From Spirometra erinaceieuropaei (Eukaryota > Platyhelminthes > Cestoda > Diphyllobothriidea > Diphyllobothriidae), in contig CACRXP010000068.1 of NCBI GenBank assembly GCA_902702965.1, positions 618,777 through 682,776 of the forward strand: a DNA stretch of 64,000 bases, read 5' to 3'. How positions within the stretch are numbered: position 1 is the stretch's first letter; each line of letters starts with the position of its first letter. The position numbers and the translations under genes are program-made. The notes under the pieces are model-generated. The model was not told where the DNA came from. It did not search any database and saw only the letters and a program-made list of their open reading frames with translations. Shown piece after piece: positions 21,197 through 33,730 of this stretch.

Positions 21197-23102
21197 CAGT
21201 AGATGTTCTAACTCATGAAATGTTAGTCAGAATTCCAAAATGCGTGCTTGACTCAAACAGCTTATTTAAGTAGGGTTAAAATCCTGATAATCGCGAAGCA
21301 TAATCCTAAGATAATTCATTTGCTCCAATATGCTGGCTTTTGGATGGACTTTTTTCCTGTCGCCAGCAAAAATTAAGCACTAAAAATGACTGCTTAAGTG
21401 GCATAAATACTTGTTATTGCTTTCGATACCCTTATAAAGTCAGATATCTCATAGAAACATGTTTTAAATATTCGTTTTCTTCCTAATTGGGTCGAAAACA
21501 AGGTTTCCTTTAAGTTTCATACTTGAAGAAAAGCCATAATTCGGTCTAAGTATTTACTAATATTGCTTGTAAATTTTACAATATGGCTCACATTCACTGT
21601 TAGACGTTTGAAGCCTAACATTAGTTTCCCTTAAAATCTTATAGAAATATATGATTTTCGGTATACGGGAAATACAGTGAGTGACCGATCTCATAAAGTG
21701 TTGTTTGAAATTCCGAAATGCGTTTTCGATTAGGAAGGATTACTTGAGCGTGATAGTAATATTAATTATTTTGCGGCATAATCCCATAATATTTCGGACT
21801 TGGCAGGATGTTGATTTTTGAATAAACCGCTATTCAAACTGCTGCAGAAACCGTACTTGGTAAAGAACGACTTATTAATTAGCATGCATCTCCCCCCTTT
21901 GCTTTTCGGTGGTCTTGCAAATTCAAATACATTTTATAGAAAACACACACAAAGCATGCTTATTTTCAATCGTTTGATAGAGAATCCGTCATATTTACAT
22001 TTAACACTAGAAAAAGGAGCATAATTAAGCTTTAAAATGTTTCTAATTGTAAGGTTTTAAGACCTGCAATGTCCATTCATACAACATCGTACCTGTCCGT
22101 TTCCACTGCCTCGCATGAAATGTGCAACACTGACCGCATTCATTGCAAAATTTTTTGCACTCTATATGATATCCTTCTAAAGGCATAGAAGATATGTGGT
22201 TCTCTTTAAGCAGAAAGCATGCACCCTGTTGAATGAAGTCACTTAATGCTAATGCAACGACTGATCAGGCTTTAAATGATTCGGCTATTAAAAAACCATT
22301 TTAAAACTTAATTATGTCCCCCCTTTAAGTATTAAACACAAAGATGAAGTGATATTCTATGTAATTATTGAGTGTAAGCATATTTTATTCGTGGTTTCTA
22401 CAAAATGTATGTGAATCGAAAGATCATCAAAAATAAATGGGACATCTGCATGCTACCTATGTATTCATGTGTCACCGAGTACGTTTTCTATGCGAGATTG
22501 AAAAACGATTTATTTAGAGGTCAACATCCTCCCCAGCCTGAAGTATTATTAGATTCTGCCGTATAATAATCAATATTACGATCGAGCTCACGTAGTCCTT
22601 CCTAATCGAAAACGCATTTCGGAATTTCAACAAACACTTCATGAAATCGGTCATTAACTGCAAACAGTATTTACTTTGAAAACCCTGGATGTCACTGTAA
22701 CGGTTAGTTGGGTGTATAATTATTTGGAAAGTGAATATGCCTTAGAAACCGAATCATAATCTCCTTTCAAGTTTACCATTCAAAAAAGCCGTCACTTCCT
22801 TAAACATGTCTAAATCAGTGAATATTTTATGCCTGTTCTATAGGAGGTATAATTGAATGTTTTAGGGCGTCGAGAATCAATGAGAAAAAATTTATTCTAC
22901 GTGCGTAGTCATTTTTTACAGTGTGCAGATTTTGCAGGCGGATAGAAGGAACTTCGTTCAAAGGCCGGCGTCCTGAAGTGACTGAATTATTATGGGATTA
23001 TGTTGCATGGTAATTAATATCACAATTCTGCTTAAGTAGTTTCCAGGTCGAGGACACATTGCACAATTTCGGTTAACATCTCAGGAATAAGCAAATCTAC
23101 TG
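21197..23102. mobile_element. Outer fold-back element FB-B3, split by FB2
   Basis: The left terminus GCAGTAGATGTTCTAACTCATGAAATG mirrors the right terminus ACATCTCAGGAATAAGCAAATCTACTGC. The left half (21,197-21,673) stops inside the block CGGTATACGGGAAA. The right half resumes after 22,667 with TTTACTTTGAAAACCCTGGATG, exactly the next block in FB-B1 (7,400-7,440). The intervening DNA is a second, complete fold-back element. Confidence 0.8.
21675..22662. mobile_element. Fold-back element FB2, inserted inside FB-B3
   Basis: It begins CAGTGAGTGACCGATCTCAT after TA (21,673) and ends near TTCATGAAATCGGTCATTAACTG, the inverted left end with small changes. Internal blocks match FB1 throughout (TTCGATTAGGAAGGATTACTT; CATAATCCCATAATATTTCGGAC). 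No protein is encoded. Confidence 0.8.
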
Positions 23103-23223
23103 CATCAATTGGGGATTTTAACTCGTTTAAGATAACTAAAAAAAGGTTGGACCGCATTATTGCCGGTCAAAGATTTATTACGGAAAATTATTTGGCAAGG
23201 TTATGGTCAAGGACCCTAATTAG

Positions 23224-23582
23224 CTGTCGGTAGGCTGTGGATCGTGAGCTGGTGTGTGTACTTGCAAAGTCGAGTTTAGCACCGATGATCGGTAACCAAA
23301 CCCACGAGCGGAAAAAACACAAATCAACTGTGCATGAACTGAGAGATAACGCGAAGGACTGTCAGAATATAGACCACTTTTTCGATTGTCAGGCATTACT
23401 TGAAGACGGAAAGTCATGGAATATCCGACTGGATAGCTTGTCTGCATGCCTTCCCTATTTTACTTAAAAGTACCGTTTCTGCCACCGGCCTTTGTCTCTC
23501 TGCTGTCCGGGGCGCTGCCCACCTGTCAAATATTCCATTAACATCATTTCTCTATGGCACGATTCGCAGTATACCGTCTGCC
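23224..23582. mobile_element. Short TIR element T1, 6-bp TSD
   Basis: The left end GTCGGTAGGCTGTGGATCGTG is mirrored by the right end CACGATTCGCAGTATACCGTC. AATTAG flanks both sides (23,218-23,223 and 23,583-23,588). The right part (GGCATTACTTGAAGACGGAA ... GACTGGATAGCTTGTCTGCATG) is homologous to the reverse complement of 46,205-46,420. Open frames of about 75 codons on both strands are probably incidental. Confidence 0.6.
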
Positions 23583-23589
23583 AATTAGG

Positions 23590-24044
23590 GTTCTTCACCA
23601 TATCGTTGCCAGTGATGTTTGCATTGTACCTCTAGCGTCTACCATACATTGGCCGAGTTTACTGTGGTGCTTTCCACACTGAAACAGGTATATGTGCATT
23701 ACTATTCTTGAGAATATCCTTGAATTGAAAATAGTTGACATCTAATCAAACGTCACATGGGTTTAAAGGAATATACCAATGAGCGCACTTGCACATACTT
23801 ACACCTTTTGATTAATTTTTGTCTGGCAGAAAACAGGTGTCCTCTAAAGAACATGGTTTCTCAACCACAGTATTTTATTGAAGGATCTGAGCTAAGGAAT
23901 TATTTCCAGATTATTTAAACGAGCCACCATGTAATGCCAAATCCGCTACAGAAAACCAAGTGAGATACGTTATTAGTATTGAAATTAATACACATATATG
24001 CAATGCATATACCATTGTATATTCCCTATTAAAACCGACAGAAA
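23590..24044. other. No recognised gene
   Basis: Featureless sequence between T1 and the SINE. Confidence 0.3.
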
Positions 24045-24333
24045 AACGAGCGAGTGGTTCAGTGGGTAGAGGCGTGAGACTTCTAGCTAAGAGGTCGCTG
24101 GTTCAAACCCCAGGTGTTTCACACTTTTGGGTTGAGTATGACTGGCTGACGAGGGCTAATAAGCCGGAAATGGCCATTCCAGTCTCCACTGTCTTCGTTA
24201 GTAATGATATTCTGCCATATTACGCGTCGTTATGGGGCTGCTGGCAGGCCTCGAGAGAGAGCTCGCGAAGGACAGCGGAATGAGTGAATCCCGTATGAAC
24301 GATCGGCGAGTGCCCTCTACCATTACACCTATG
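24045..24333 (+). mobile_element. Full-length tRNA-derived SINE
   Basis: It starts with a tRNA-like head: A box TGGTTCAGTGGG (about 24,055) and a perfect B box GGTTCAAACCC (24,110-24,120), with an arm CTTCTAGCTAAGAGG between them. The body follows: GGGTTGAGTATGACTGGCTG, AATAAGCCGGAAATGGCCATT, CCAGTCTCCACTGTCTTCG. The tail is CTCGAGAGAGAGCTCG then CGATCGGCGAGTGCCCTCTAC. This is the cleanest copy in the window. Pol III transcription and LINE-dependent mobility are inferred from SINE biology. Confidence 0.8.
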
Positions 24334-25256
24334 TACACATTAGTGACCGGTCCTATAAAATATTAACCGAAATTCGAAAATGAACTTAAGGCTGGAGAAG
24401 ACTGCTTTAGTACGGTTGCAATGCTGATGATGTTGCGACATAACCCCGTGATATTTCAGATGCGCCTGTGACGGTCATTAAAAACTCTTGTTTTTGGCCG
24501 TTTACGTAGGTATTTTCAACATAAATTTTAGATATCCATGAACATTCACAATCGTTCTGCAAAGATATATGCCAATATCCTTTTTACACTTATTTGGTAT
24601 CAAACCTTAACTCCTTTAAAGTCTAAGCTCAAAAAAAATAGTTTTCCGTTTTAAAAATTTTCCAATGACGAGGCCTTTTAAGACTATGCAATGTCCGCTC
24701 GAGCATCGTTGTACCTCTGTGTCTAACAACGCTCCTTATTAAATATGTAACATTGTCTCAAGTCGATATGATATTTTATTAATGATATGGAAAATGTACG
24801 TTTTACCTTACGCGGAATGTAAACAGTTTGGCAGCTAAATAACCTAGACAAAAATGCAACGCCAGATCGGGCTGAAAATTGTTCGAAAATAGGAAAGCTG
24901 TCTTGAGGCCAAAATATATCCCTTCTTTAAACAACGTTTGAAGGAGGCGCAGTTTGTTATCAAAGGAGTATGAGAAATGATGTTCGTGTGAGTGTTTTCT
25001 GTATACCATATTTAAGTTTTCTAGAGCATCACAAATCAACAGATAAAACGTATACAAATGAGCGGTTACTCCCTGCCGAGTGCGGTTTACGGGCAACAGG
25101 AAAGGAGTACGTTCGAAAACCAACTCCCAGACCAATTGACATGCCATGGGATTATGCCGGAAAATAACTGATATTACAGTTCCACTCAGGCAATCCTTCC
25201 TAATGAAACATTCATTGCCTAATTTTGGTTATTTCTTGAGATTGATTGCTAACTGC
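24334..25256. mobile_element. Fold-back element FB3, diverged
   Basis: Left end TAGTGACCGGTCCTATAAAA, AATATTAACCGAAATTCG; right end AATTTTGGTTATTTCTTGAG, ATTGATTGCTAACTGC. Internal blocks follow FB1 order (GCGACATAACCCCGTGATATTTCAGA). It abuts the SINE tail directly. No transposase. Confidence 0.7.
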
Positions 25257-27519
25257 GCTTAATTACTTAGACAGTTGGTCACAGCAGGAGCTAATAGAGA
25301 CATTTACAAGCATCGGCAATCTTATCATTCTTACAGGACGTTTTTTAAAGAATTTGTAGTAAAAAATATAGCCTTCATTTTGTAGCAGAAAACTCATCAA
25401 AATTTTGATAAAATAGGACGTGAAACCACGCTGGTCTCAAACGGTCAACAGATGCGCCACGTGGTCACAGCCAATTAATTAACGATTATTTGCTGTTTCA
25501 AGTATGACCTAAGTCAAACTCGCGGGTAACCAAACAAATCTGCTAGAGATCTTAAGATCTGCGTTTGTTAATATTACGCAATTACTCGCCTCCATTCTGC
25601 AGTCCTCAGCAAGTTGCCTGCGCAAGACGAAATATAAATCAAAAAAGTACACTCACAATCGCCTTACCCTGAATTCGATCACTGAAGTTCATGAAACCTC
25701 TTAAGCGGGTGCATACTCTTAAACGATTACCTTGGCAATTCACATCATTTTCCACATACATTTCATTTTTTGTTCGGAAAGAGCTCGAAAGTCGTAATGC
25801 ATTGTTGATCAAATAAATAAGATTTCGCTCTCTTCAAGACACGCAAATGCGGGTTGGGCGTGGGAGTATAACCCTTCGTAGGACAAGTGACCTTGCTCTA
25901 AATTCACGGGGTTAGATTTATGGTTACTGTTAGGATTAGGGCTGAATCTATGAGGGTTTGGGTCGAAAGTTAAGCAGGAGACTAAGAATCTATCTGAGAC
26001 TTGATATAAAGCCGCCTGCAATACCAGAGAATCGCCATAGTGCCGACACTAAATGGAGAATACATAACATGGTAATGCTTTTCTGCCCACCTTTAAGTGA
26101 GGTTTTTGCCTATTCAGTACAATAGTCTAAACAATAGATCGTAAAACGCGCAGTTAGAAAAGTTGATTGAAGATTCGACTAAAAAGGCTCAAGAGAACGA
26201 TTGTGTCTCGTATACCGATTGGTGGTTGCCCCTTTTGCGATTTTATTTAGGCCGGTTTTACAATCGAATCCCTGAACACTACGCATAAGCTGTATACCCT
26301 AAAAAACATAAAGGTCAGATATCCGGTTTATACGTCCAACGATGCGATGGCATGTTCAGCATATCCCATAGAGAATAAAGTAAGGAAGTCGCACTTTCAA
26401 ACGCGTAAACAGTTAATCTAGTTTTAAACGTCAGCGTTTCAGCATACTGAGTCGTGGTCTCAATTTTCAGATGCACAACTCCGGCCGTTAAAATCGTTTT
26501 TAATTCATTTTAAAATAAGCAAATCAGTAGGTGTTTGCTATCAGGATAAAGGTTGTTTTTGGATTTCAGACGAATGACTATTTATCTGCTTCGTGTAGTC
26601 TGTGGATCATGTATTATTTATGCAAAACATGATCAGGCAAAAATGACGGAGATTAAGACAAAGGAATTATGGAAGAAACGGCTTCTGAAACCCCGTGAAC
26701 CATGCGTTCACATGTCTTTCTGGGCCGACCTTTAGGCGGATATTCGTAAACGTTCGTAATTGGCCCATAAATAGACCACTTCAGCGCTAGGTTATTCTGT
26801 ACTGGAAGTGGAATTATTTTGCCCTCATACGCCTACTCTAACCAGATTTTGAGGCGGCAACTTGGATGATTTAGCCTTAAACGTCATTGTCTGCGTAACT
26901 GAACAGAAGTCAACGCAATTTTCTACCTAGCTTAAACGCTGAGGTGTGTCATTTCAGGCAGAGGTAGTGTAGACACCGGCGCAGTAATTGGTTTGGGGTG
27001 AGAAATGGTTGCTTGTGCCCGTTGACATTCTCTTTTCATAACAAACTTGTTTCTTTGCCAGCAAAAGATCTAAACAATTGGAGGGAACATGTTGGCTGCA
27101 GAAATTGGCCGAACATTTACGTCTATCTCTGGACTGTCTGACGGCATCGTAATATCAAACCCACAACTAAGTCCGCTCTTGGAGACATAGTCTTAAAGGG
27201 AAATGACATTTTAAACAAAATGTTCTGAATAGAGCCTGCTTTAGACAGCCAGTTCTTACTAATGATGTCTGATATTTTGGACTGAAACCTAAGAAGCTAA
27301 AAACCGCCTGTCTTGGTTAATTGACTCGAAGAATTTTGCAATTTGAGCTCTTAATATCGTGGTTTTCTAGTTATCATGTGATGACTAATGTGCCCACACT
27401 AAAGCAACGCGCGTGATACGTAGCTGTTTTAAGAATTAATCCTCCGGTTATATCATTTTGGTCAAAGAGGTGAGATTTAAGCTTAAAAAGCTCCGGAAGA
27501 GAAAGTTTGTCGATTGTTA
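25257..27519. other. No recognised gene
   Basis: AT-rich sequence without repeat or coding features that I can support. Confidence 0.3.
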
Positions 27520-27993
27520 GTACACATATGGCAAGTCATATCGCGAATGCACCTTGTAGACTGAAATCATCAAGCGCAACTGCAACGACTGATCAGGCTC
27601 CAAATTATTCGGCAATAAATAAACTTTTTAAAAGCTTAATTACACCATCTATTCGAGTATAGAATAAAAATATGGCGGGATTTTCTATCAGACGACTGCA
27701 CGGAACCATACTTGTGTTTGGGGCTTTTATAAAATATATTTGAAACGGCAAGACCGTCGAAAACAATAAGACAAATGCCTGCTATCTTAGTAGTCATTTT
27801 TACCGAGCGCAGTTGCCACAGGAGTTTGAAAGCAGGGTACTCAATAGCTGACATCCTGTCGAGTCCGAAATATTATAGGATTACGTCGCATGATTATCAG
27901 TATTACAACCACGCTTAAGTGATCATTCTAAATCGCGAATGCATTTCAGAATTTCGGCCAACATTTCATGCGATCGGCCACTCATTGTATCTT
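27520..27993. mobile_element. Fold-back element FB4, right half only
   Basis: From CACCTTGTAGACTGAAATCAT to CATTTCATGCGATCGGCCAC (TCATTGTA end) it follows the right half of FB1, including CTGACATCCTGTCGAGTCCG, AAATATTATAGGATTACG. The left half is absent upstream, so this copy is truncated. Confidence 0.7.
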
Positions 27994-28999
27994 GCAGTCA
28001 GTGGGTCTAGCAAGGCGACGTGGCAGCCCAAGGGGCTAGGTGAACATGTCAACGAGATGCCAGTAAGTGCATTGAAGCATCAGTCGACTGAATCTTAGGT
28101 AAACCAGAAGTCGCTGAGGCAAAAACTATCTGTACGCAGCTTATTTTTAAAATTTGGAACTAACGATGATTGGTCGTCTGCTGGTTGTTCTACTTTATCG
28201 TCCCTCTTACTGGTCCGGCATGTTTTTTAGCCTTTTTTGACTTATCAAAGTTTCGCATTTTCTAACAGCTGTTCCTTATCCGACGGAACAAGGAGAAAGC
28301 AAACTGAAACTCGCTATCCCTAGATGCTGCAGAAATAATCCACGCCAAGTTCTGTAACAATACAAAAAAACTGTGAAAACAGTTGGCGTCGAGAATGAAA
28401 ACATCTAGCTGCTGAGGAATCTAGGCCTGAGGCTCTCAACGGAATAGGCCGGAGAGTAGGGCACTACTGTGTCTAGACAACGAAGTCTACTAAAAACAGT
28501 TTTATTTTACAGACTAGCTAATTGTGATCAATGCTTACCCAAACTATCACTAAAATTGTCCGTTCTGTTAAACTTAGAGCTTTTCTTTTAATTTGTGGAC
28601 TTGAAAGATAGGCTTATGATTCAAAACCCGAATATTGCCTCGACTGATGGTTAAATCCTTTGTGAAAGTTAAGAATCCGGCATATAAAGATGATGCGAAC
28701 ATGGGACCTCAATAAACGTCTTCGGCTGATTTTCGGTTATCGCCGAACCAAACCACAAGGAGGGACCGGAAAGATTGGACTAATTTTCTCAGTCTGGTTA
28801 CTTCTGCGAGAACTGAACTTTGCAGATTTGTTCAGGTGGCAGGAAAAAATGTATTTTAACGTAACTTGAAGGTTGTTCCGTTTATTGCATGACAAATATA
28901 TACTAAAACGACTTTTCTAAAGAAAACATGGATAAAACAAACATAAGCATTCAAAACCTTCAATTTTGGCAGCATTGTAGAGACGCGTATGACTGCAGT
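27994..28999. other. No recognised gene
   Basis: Nothing recognisable up to the gap. Confidence 0.3.
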
Positions 29000-29212
29000 N
29001 NNNNNNNNNNNNNNNNNNNNNNNNNNNNNNNNNNNNNNNNNNNNNNNNNNNNNNNNNNNNNNNNNNNNNNNNNNNNNNNNNNNNNNNNNNNNNNNNNNNN
29101 NNNNNNNNNNNNNNNNNNNNNNNNNNNNNNNNNNNNNNNNNNNNNNNNNNNNNNNNNNNNNNNNNNNNNNNNNNNNNNNNNNNNNNNNNNNNNNNNNNNN
29201 NNNNNNNNNNNN
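29000..29212. other. Assembly gap (213 N)
   Basis: Run of N; flanking sequence gives no clue to the missing content. Confidence 0.99.
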
Positions 29213-29890
29213 TAAAGGCGCAGGCTACTTTTGAGAATGCTGCGGAGAGACCCAAGCATAATTTCGCATAGCTGACATTGAAAAATCACTGACCCAAGGT
29301 CAAACCAATTAATGCTCTTTCGAGACGGACGCTTGATTTTGTACATGCAAATTGGCAGAAAGCTCTGTTCTTCAAGTCTACGCTGGCTTTCAGTCGTCAC
29401 TTAAATTACTTTAGGCAAGCCCCACTTAGAGTCCGATATATCAAAGTGGTCATATTGAAACATGTGGAGAATTATACTAGAATAAGAAACTAAATGTTAC
29501 GAAACACGACAGAGGGTCTGGTTATGTCCTAGTGAGTGAAACTTTATAGGATTGCTTTTCAAGGGGACAGCAACCGACTTAACAAGACGATGTCCGCAGA
29601 CAACGACTACTAGCGCTTACCCCGCACCGAATTTACATGTACGTTCTATGAACTCGTCCATCCAGCGTTTAGGAGGTAAAGACCGACTACCGTTGCAGGC
29701 CATATCGACGTGTTCTTACCCACTCACTCTCCTGTGGAGCGGGATAGAGTGGCCGTACAAAGAGACGCCAAGAAGTGAGAGTACGCGCACACATACCGGC
29801 TTGGCTAGGCAGAAGTGAAAACGGAACTACCCTGAGCCCCATTCGTAAACATCTTGTCGATACGAAAGAACCATTTTAAGTTTTCCTCAG

Positions 29891-30254
29891 GCAACAGCAC
29901 TATACTTCAGAGGCCTACGTCAGCGGGCGTTAGCACCAACCGAGGCAGGGGCCAAACGGATAGCGAATCCACTTCTGTGTTGTCAGATGACGTCGATACT
30001 GGCGCTCTGTCTTCGTGGACAACGCCGATCCCAGATGGTTATTACACGCGCCCTAATCAGCTGATGACAGTGATGTATGCTCCACACACTCGACTTACGA
30101 ACATCACTCACAGTCTATGTCATTGCCCCCACCCTCGTTGCCCAATGATAATAATACGCCGACCTCGTCAGACGGCTAGCGTGGGAACGACGATTATTAA
30201 TATCCCCGGAGTCCCCTATAAGCCCTATGGGCTTGCCATGTTTTCATTTTCCAG
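29891..30254 (+). CDS. Candidate internal exon of unknown gene
   Basis: It is bordered by a good acceptor (TAAGTTTTCCTCAG, ending 29,890) and a good donor (TTCCAG then GTAACT at 30,255). One frame stays open for all 364 bases, with Ser/Thr/Pro/Gly-rich composition (NSTILQRPTSAG; TDSESTSVLSDDVDTGA). The base composition is clearly richer in G+C than the surroundings, starting about 29,540. A second open frame just upstream (29,552-29,818) has the same composition. No family is recognised; a decayed repeat is the alternative. Confidence 0.35.
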
Positions 30255-31554
30255 GTAACTGCACTGGCCGGACAATGAGGTACCAAAAACACATGCTTAT
30301 CATGTTGGTTTTTCAGATTAGATATACTTGAAAAATCGGAACAAGCCTGGCCAATGACACCGAGTCTAGACTGAGAGAGACAAAATAAGAATTACACTGC
30401 AGACATAATTCTTCAACGCAAAAAGCTCTTTGGAAACTCAAGGTCGAAGCTTCTGTGGAGGATAAACTTACTCCACTGCTGCAGGCGATTCAAGGCTGTG
30501 TAATTCACTAAGCATTTACTCCCTTGGCCACGCCAAGCGGTCGGCTTTAGGCGCACAGCTGCATAACGAGTGGCATTTGCACTTGCTATGATTCAACTCG
30601 AAGCATCCCGCATAGCCTGCAGGACATATTGTGAATTTGCCGACTTCATGAGACATTCAAATTCTATCGCTCGATGAATGACCTCTGTTCTTCCGTGTTC
30701 CGCCTGCAGATGCTAGAATATTTGTGAAATTATCGATAAGCAGAATTTTCCAATCGGCACACCGGTTTCAGCCCAAGGGTAGTTTCTTCTTTGTCAAACG
30801 ATGGACGCTCGATTCGTAGTTAGTGATCAATTTTACCGCCACATTAGACGACGGGGAAAACGACTACTCCTTAGACACCCTGGTAGTGGGCTTCAACATA
30901 GGTAGAATACAAATGACCAACTTTGTCTGCAGAAACGAAGAGATGGATTCCAGAAAGCAGTCGATAAGAAGGAAACATAATCTTTGCAACATGGACTTTA
31001 CTGGTCTGAAACTTCTAGGTCACATACTAACGAGAGTATCTTGATATTGAAGGAAACCCTTTTTGCGACGCTCATAGACAAATTAATTCAAGCTTATCTG
31101 ACATCCGATTTTGTCTGCGAAAAAGAGGGAGAACGAGACCTCTGTCTTACCAGGCGTTTGATAGAACAATTTGTAGAAGAAAGCATGAACAGGAAAATGA
31201 ATAATCTTCAGACTTATCTCTCTAAGTCGGGGACGTGTCCTAAATCGCGGCCAAAGCGAACTACTGAGGAGAATATGCTCTGCAGGCATGCAAGCTAACG
31301 AACTCCTTTTTATGAAACATCCTGCGTGGGATAGATTCTCTGGAAATTTAATCACAGGCCTGTCAAAGACGCAGATGGCAACATTTGTAAAGAGCGACTT
31401 ATTCGTCACACTACCTTTACGAGCGCATCCGGTCAGTCGACTTCTGCTTGAACTTTGTTATCGTGTGCAGTTCCAAAAGGCCGAAGCACACCTCCACTCG
31501 CGACGAAGTATGGATAGGCTGCATCTTCAGACCTGTTTCTGTAAAGTATGCCAT
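30255..31554. other. No recognised gene; several moderate open frames
   Basis: Overlapping plus-strand frames at 30,823-31,044, 30,984-31,298 and 31,288-31,566 read like one degraded coding region that shifts frame twice. I could not match any to a family, including RT motifs. Confidence 0.3.
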
Positions 31555-31615
31555 GGTGGTCGATAGTGCGTTCGCCTCTCAAAGCGGATGGCTGGGTTAA
31601 ATAAAAACTTGAAGA
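31555..31615 (+). repeat. tRNA-like relic
   Basis: TGGTCGATAGTGCG (A-box-like), TTCGCCTCTCAAAGCGGA (anticodon-arm-like, 5-bp stem but 8-nt loop) and GGGTTAAAT (weak B box) appear in tRNA order. The oversized loop and poor B box argue for a SINE head or tRNA pseudogene rather than a working tRNA. Confidence 0.3.
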
Positions 31616-32838
31616 AATTTGTCGTTATTCCAATCCCGGTTCACCTGGCTTGACAGTAACCATCAAGTAGACGTCAATCAGGCATCTCAAGTTGCCTTTT
31701 CAGTGCTTCCAAGGCACTCCAAATTCCTGCGTCTGCGTACATTAGAGACGACTGATGCACCGGATTTAAGGTAAGCTAGTCCATCCTTCTGTATGCGGAA
31801 GGCTAGGTACTCCCTGCTAAGCTCCGCTGCACATATATCTACCCGCATTCCAACACGCCGCGTTACGCCTAAGAAACTCGTACAGAGCCCCCCGGCACAC
31901 GAGTCCTCGCCTCCGCCTTGACACGTCAATACACCTTCGATCCTCTCCGCTTCTCGCTTGCCCGCCGGTTGATTTTAAAATTTGCTGCCGTGACGCATGT
32001 TGCTTTACAGACCTGATGATTAATAATCCGAAACGTTGTGCCTGTGAACTTCGTCCTTCCCATGCTTAACATACGTATCACTATTAGACATAAGCTAGAC
32101 AGCTTTATCAGTCGAGACATGATGCTCGACAACTTGAGGGTTCCAAAATTAGAAGATGGGGAAGACAGTTAGGTTGACACACCTTTACTGAGGTCGAGAG
32201 TGTACACACAGAATGACAAGTAGTTGCAGCTAACGTTCCCAATACGCAGTGTGTGTGTGCTTTGCGGTGAGGTTGATGGGGGCCTCATCGCCGACCGAGT
32301 ACGCTTTTGCTTGGGCTGTGTCCGCCTGAATCCGATCACCGACGGACGCAGTCAGATTGACTTCGAGCTCTAGCAAGCTAGTGCCAAGTTGCAAGCGGCT
32401 CCAGCGGCGAACTGGCAGAGAAGGCGAGACAGACAGAAAGACGATATGAATAAGTGGCGATCGAGATAACAGACTCTCACATACCAAAGGCAAAACTGGT
32501 CAGCCTGAAACAGCGTTTTTATTCTGTGCAACTGAAGGGGAGCGAGTGAGATTGTCAACGTTAGTTTCAGACAAGTAGAATTTGTCTCTTCCTCAGAAAC
32601 CTGCAGCATTTTGTGCCCCACAGCCGTAATTAAGCCACAAAACAGTCGTCCGTCTAACGAGACCCATAATTTATAGATATACGCACATATTCCATAAGTC
32701 ACTGCGGAAACATCTATCAAAAATAGCCACAATAATTTATGTGTGATGCACTTTTGCTAACAAATGCTTTAAAGCAACACCACTTCCGCGTTAACCTGTT
32801 GGAATATGTATATTTTTTACCATAAATACCGGCACGTT
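31616..32838. other. No recognised gene; overlapping minus-strand frames
   Basis: Minus-strand open frames lie at 31,687-31,929, 32,230-32,493 and 32,370-32,732 (120 codons, Leu/Cys-rich). None has a motif I recognise. At 32,013-32,033 CTGATGA and GAAAC occur 10 bases apart on the plus strand, a weak hammerhead resemblance without a proper stem II. Confidence 0.3.
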
Positions 32839-33730
32839 TAAGTAAAGTAGCTAGCTTATCTTATAAACTGTTGACCGAAATTCTGAAATGTGTTTTCGTC
32901 AAGAAAAAACTGCATAGACAGGGCTGTAAAACTCCTTATTGTACGGCATAATCCATAGATACTTCAGTCACGCGAGAATGTTAATCTTTAAATAAGAATC
33001 TTTTCGGCCGTCTAAGAAATTGATGAAATTCAGTAGTCCAGTAATATAAACTGTCACATTGATTTCTATGTCCCTATCTATTTAAACCTACTTTGTAGAA
33101 CAAATTATACAAATATTTTTTTCTTTGTATTCGTTGGGTAGACCTTTTGTCCACAGATGCTGCTGTTAAAGAATGGACAAGTTTTTTTGGAAAACGTCTA
33201 CAAATTTGCGATTTTTAAGACCATAAAACGTCGATTCAGAAAAGTTTACCGTCTGCATATTTAGTGTTCTCCTTATAAAGTATTAAAATGGACACAAACA
33301 TTGAATAATTTGCAGAATTCTACGTAGAATCTTCCAAATAGCGTGGAGAAATGCTCGATTTTCCTTACATGAAAAGTATACAGCCCTAAACGGAACTGAG
33401 GCCAAAATACATCTTTTGCTTAAGTTCAGCATGTGAAGAAGGCGGAGGTTTACATAAAATGAGTATATAATATATCTTAGTATGCGTTTTCTATAAAATG
33501 TCTTGGAACTTATAATCACATCGAAAATCGCTGTTAAAATATTTTACAGCATATGTAATCACATTTTCCGAGCGTTGAGTCATTCCGGCGGCCGGAAATA
33601 GGCATCTTATAGTGGTAGGAATCTTTTAAAAGGATGCTGCATGATAACGAGTATTGCAAACTTTTCAATCAAAAACAGGTTTCAGAGTTTTGGCTAGCTC
33701 TTCATGGGATGAACTAACTACTGTGAGTAA
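32839..33730. mobile_element. Fold-back element FB5
   Basis: Left end AGTAGCTAGCTTATCTTATAAA, CTGTTGACCGAAATTCTGAAATG; right end CAGAGTTTTGGCTAGCTC, TTCATGGGATGAACTAACTACT. It is diverged from FB1 but keeps block order (ACGGCATAATCCATAGATACTTC). No coding capacity. Confidence 0.7.

Noticed and set aside
24045..24120. Functional tRNA gene
   Set aside because: A and B boxes are good, but the acceptor stem does not close and the sequence continues into the SINE body found elsewhere.
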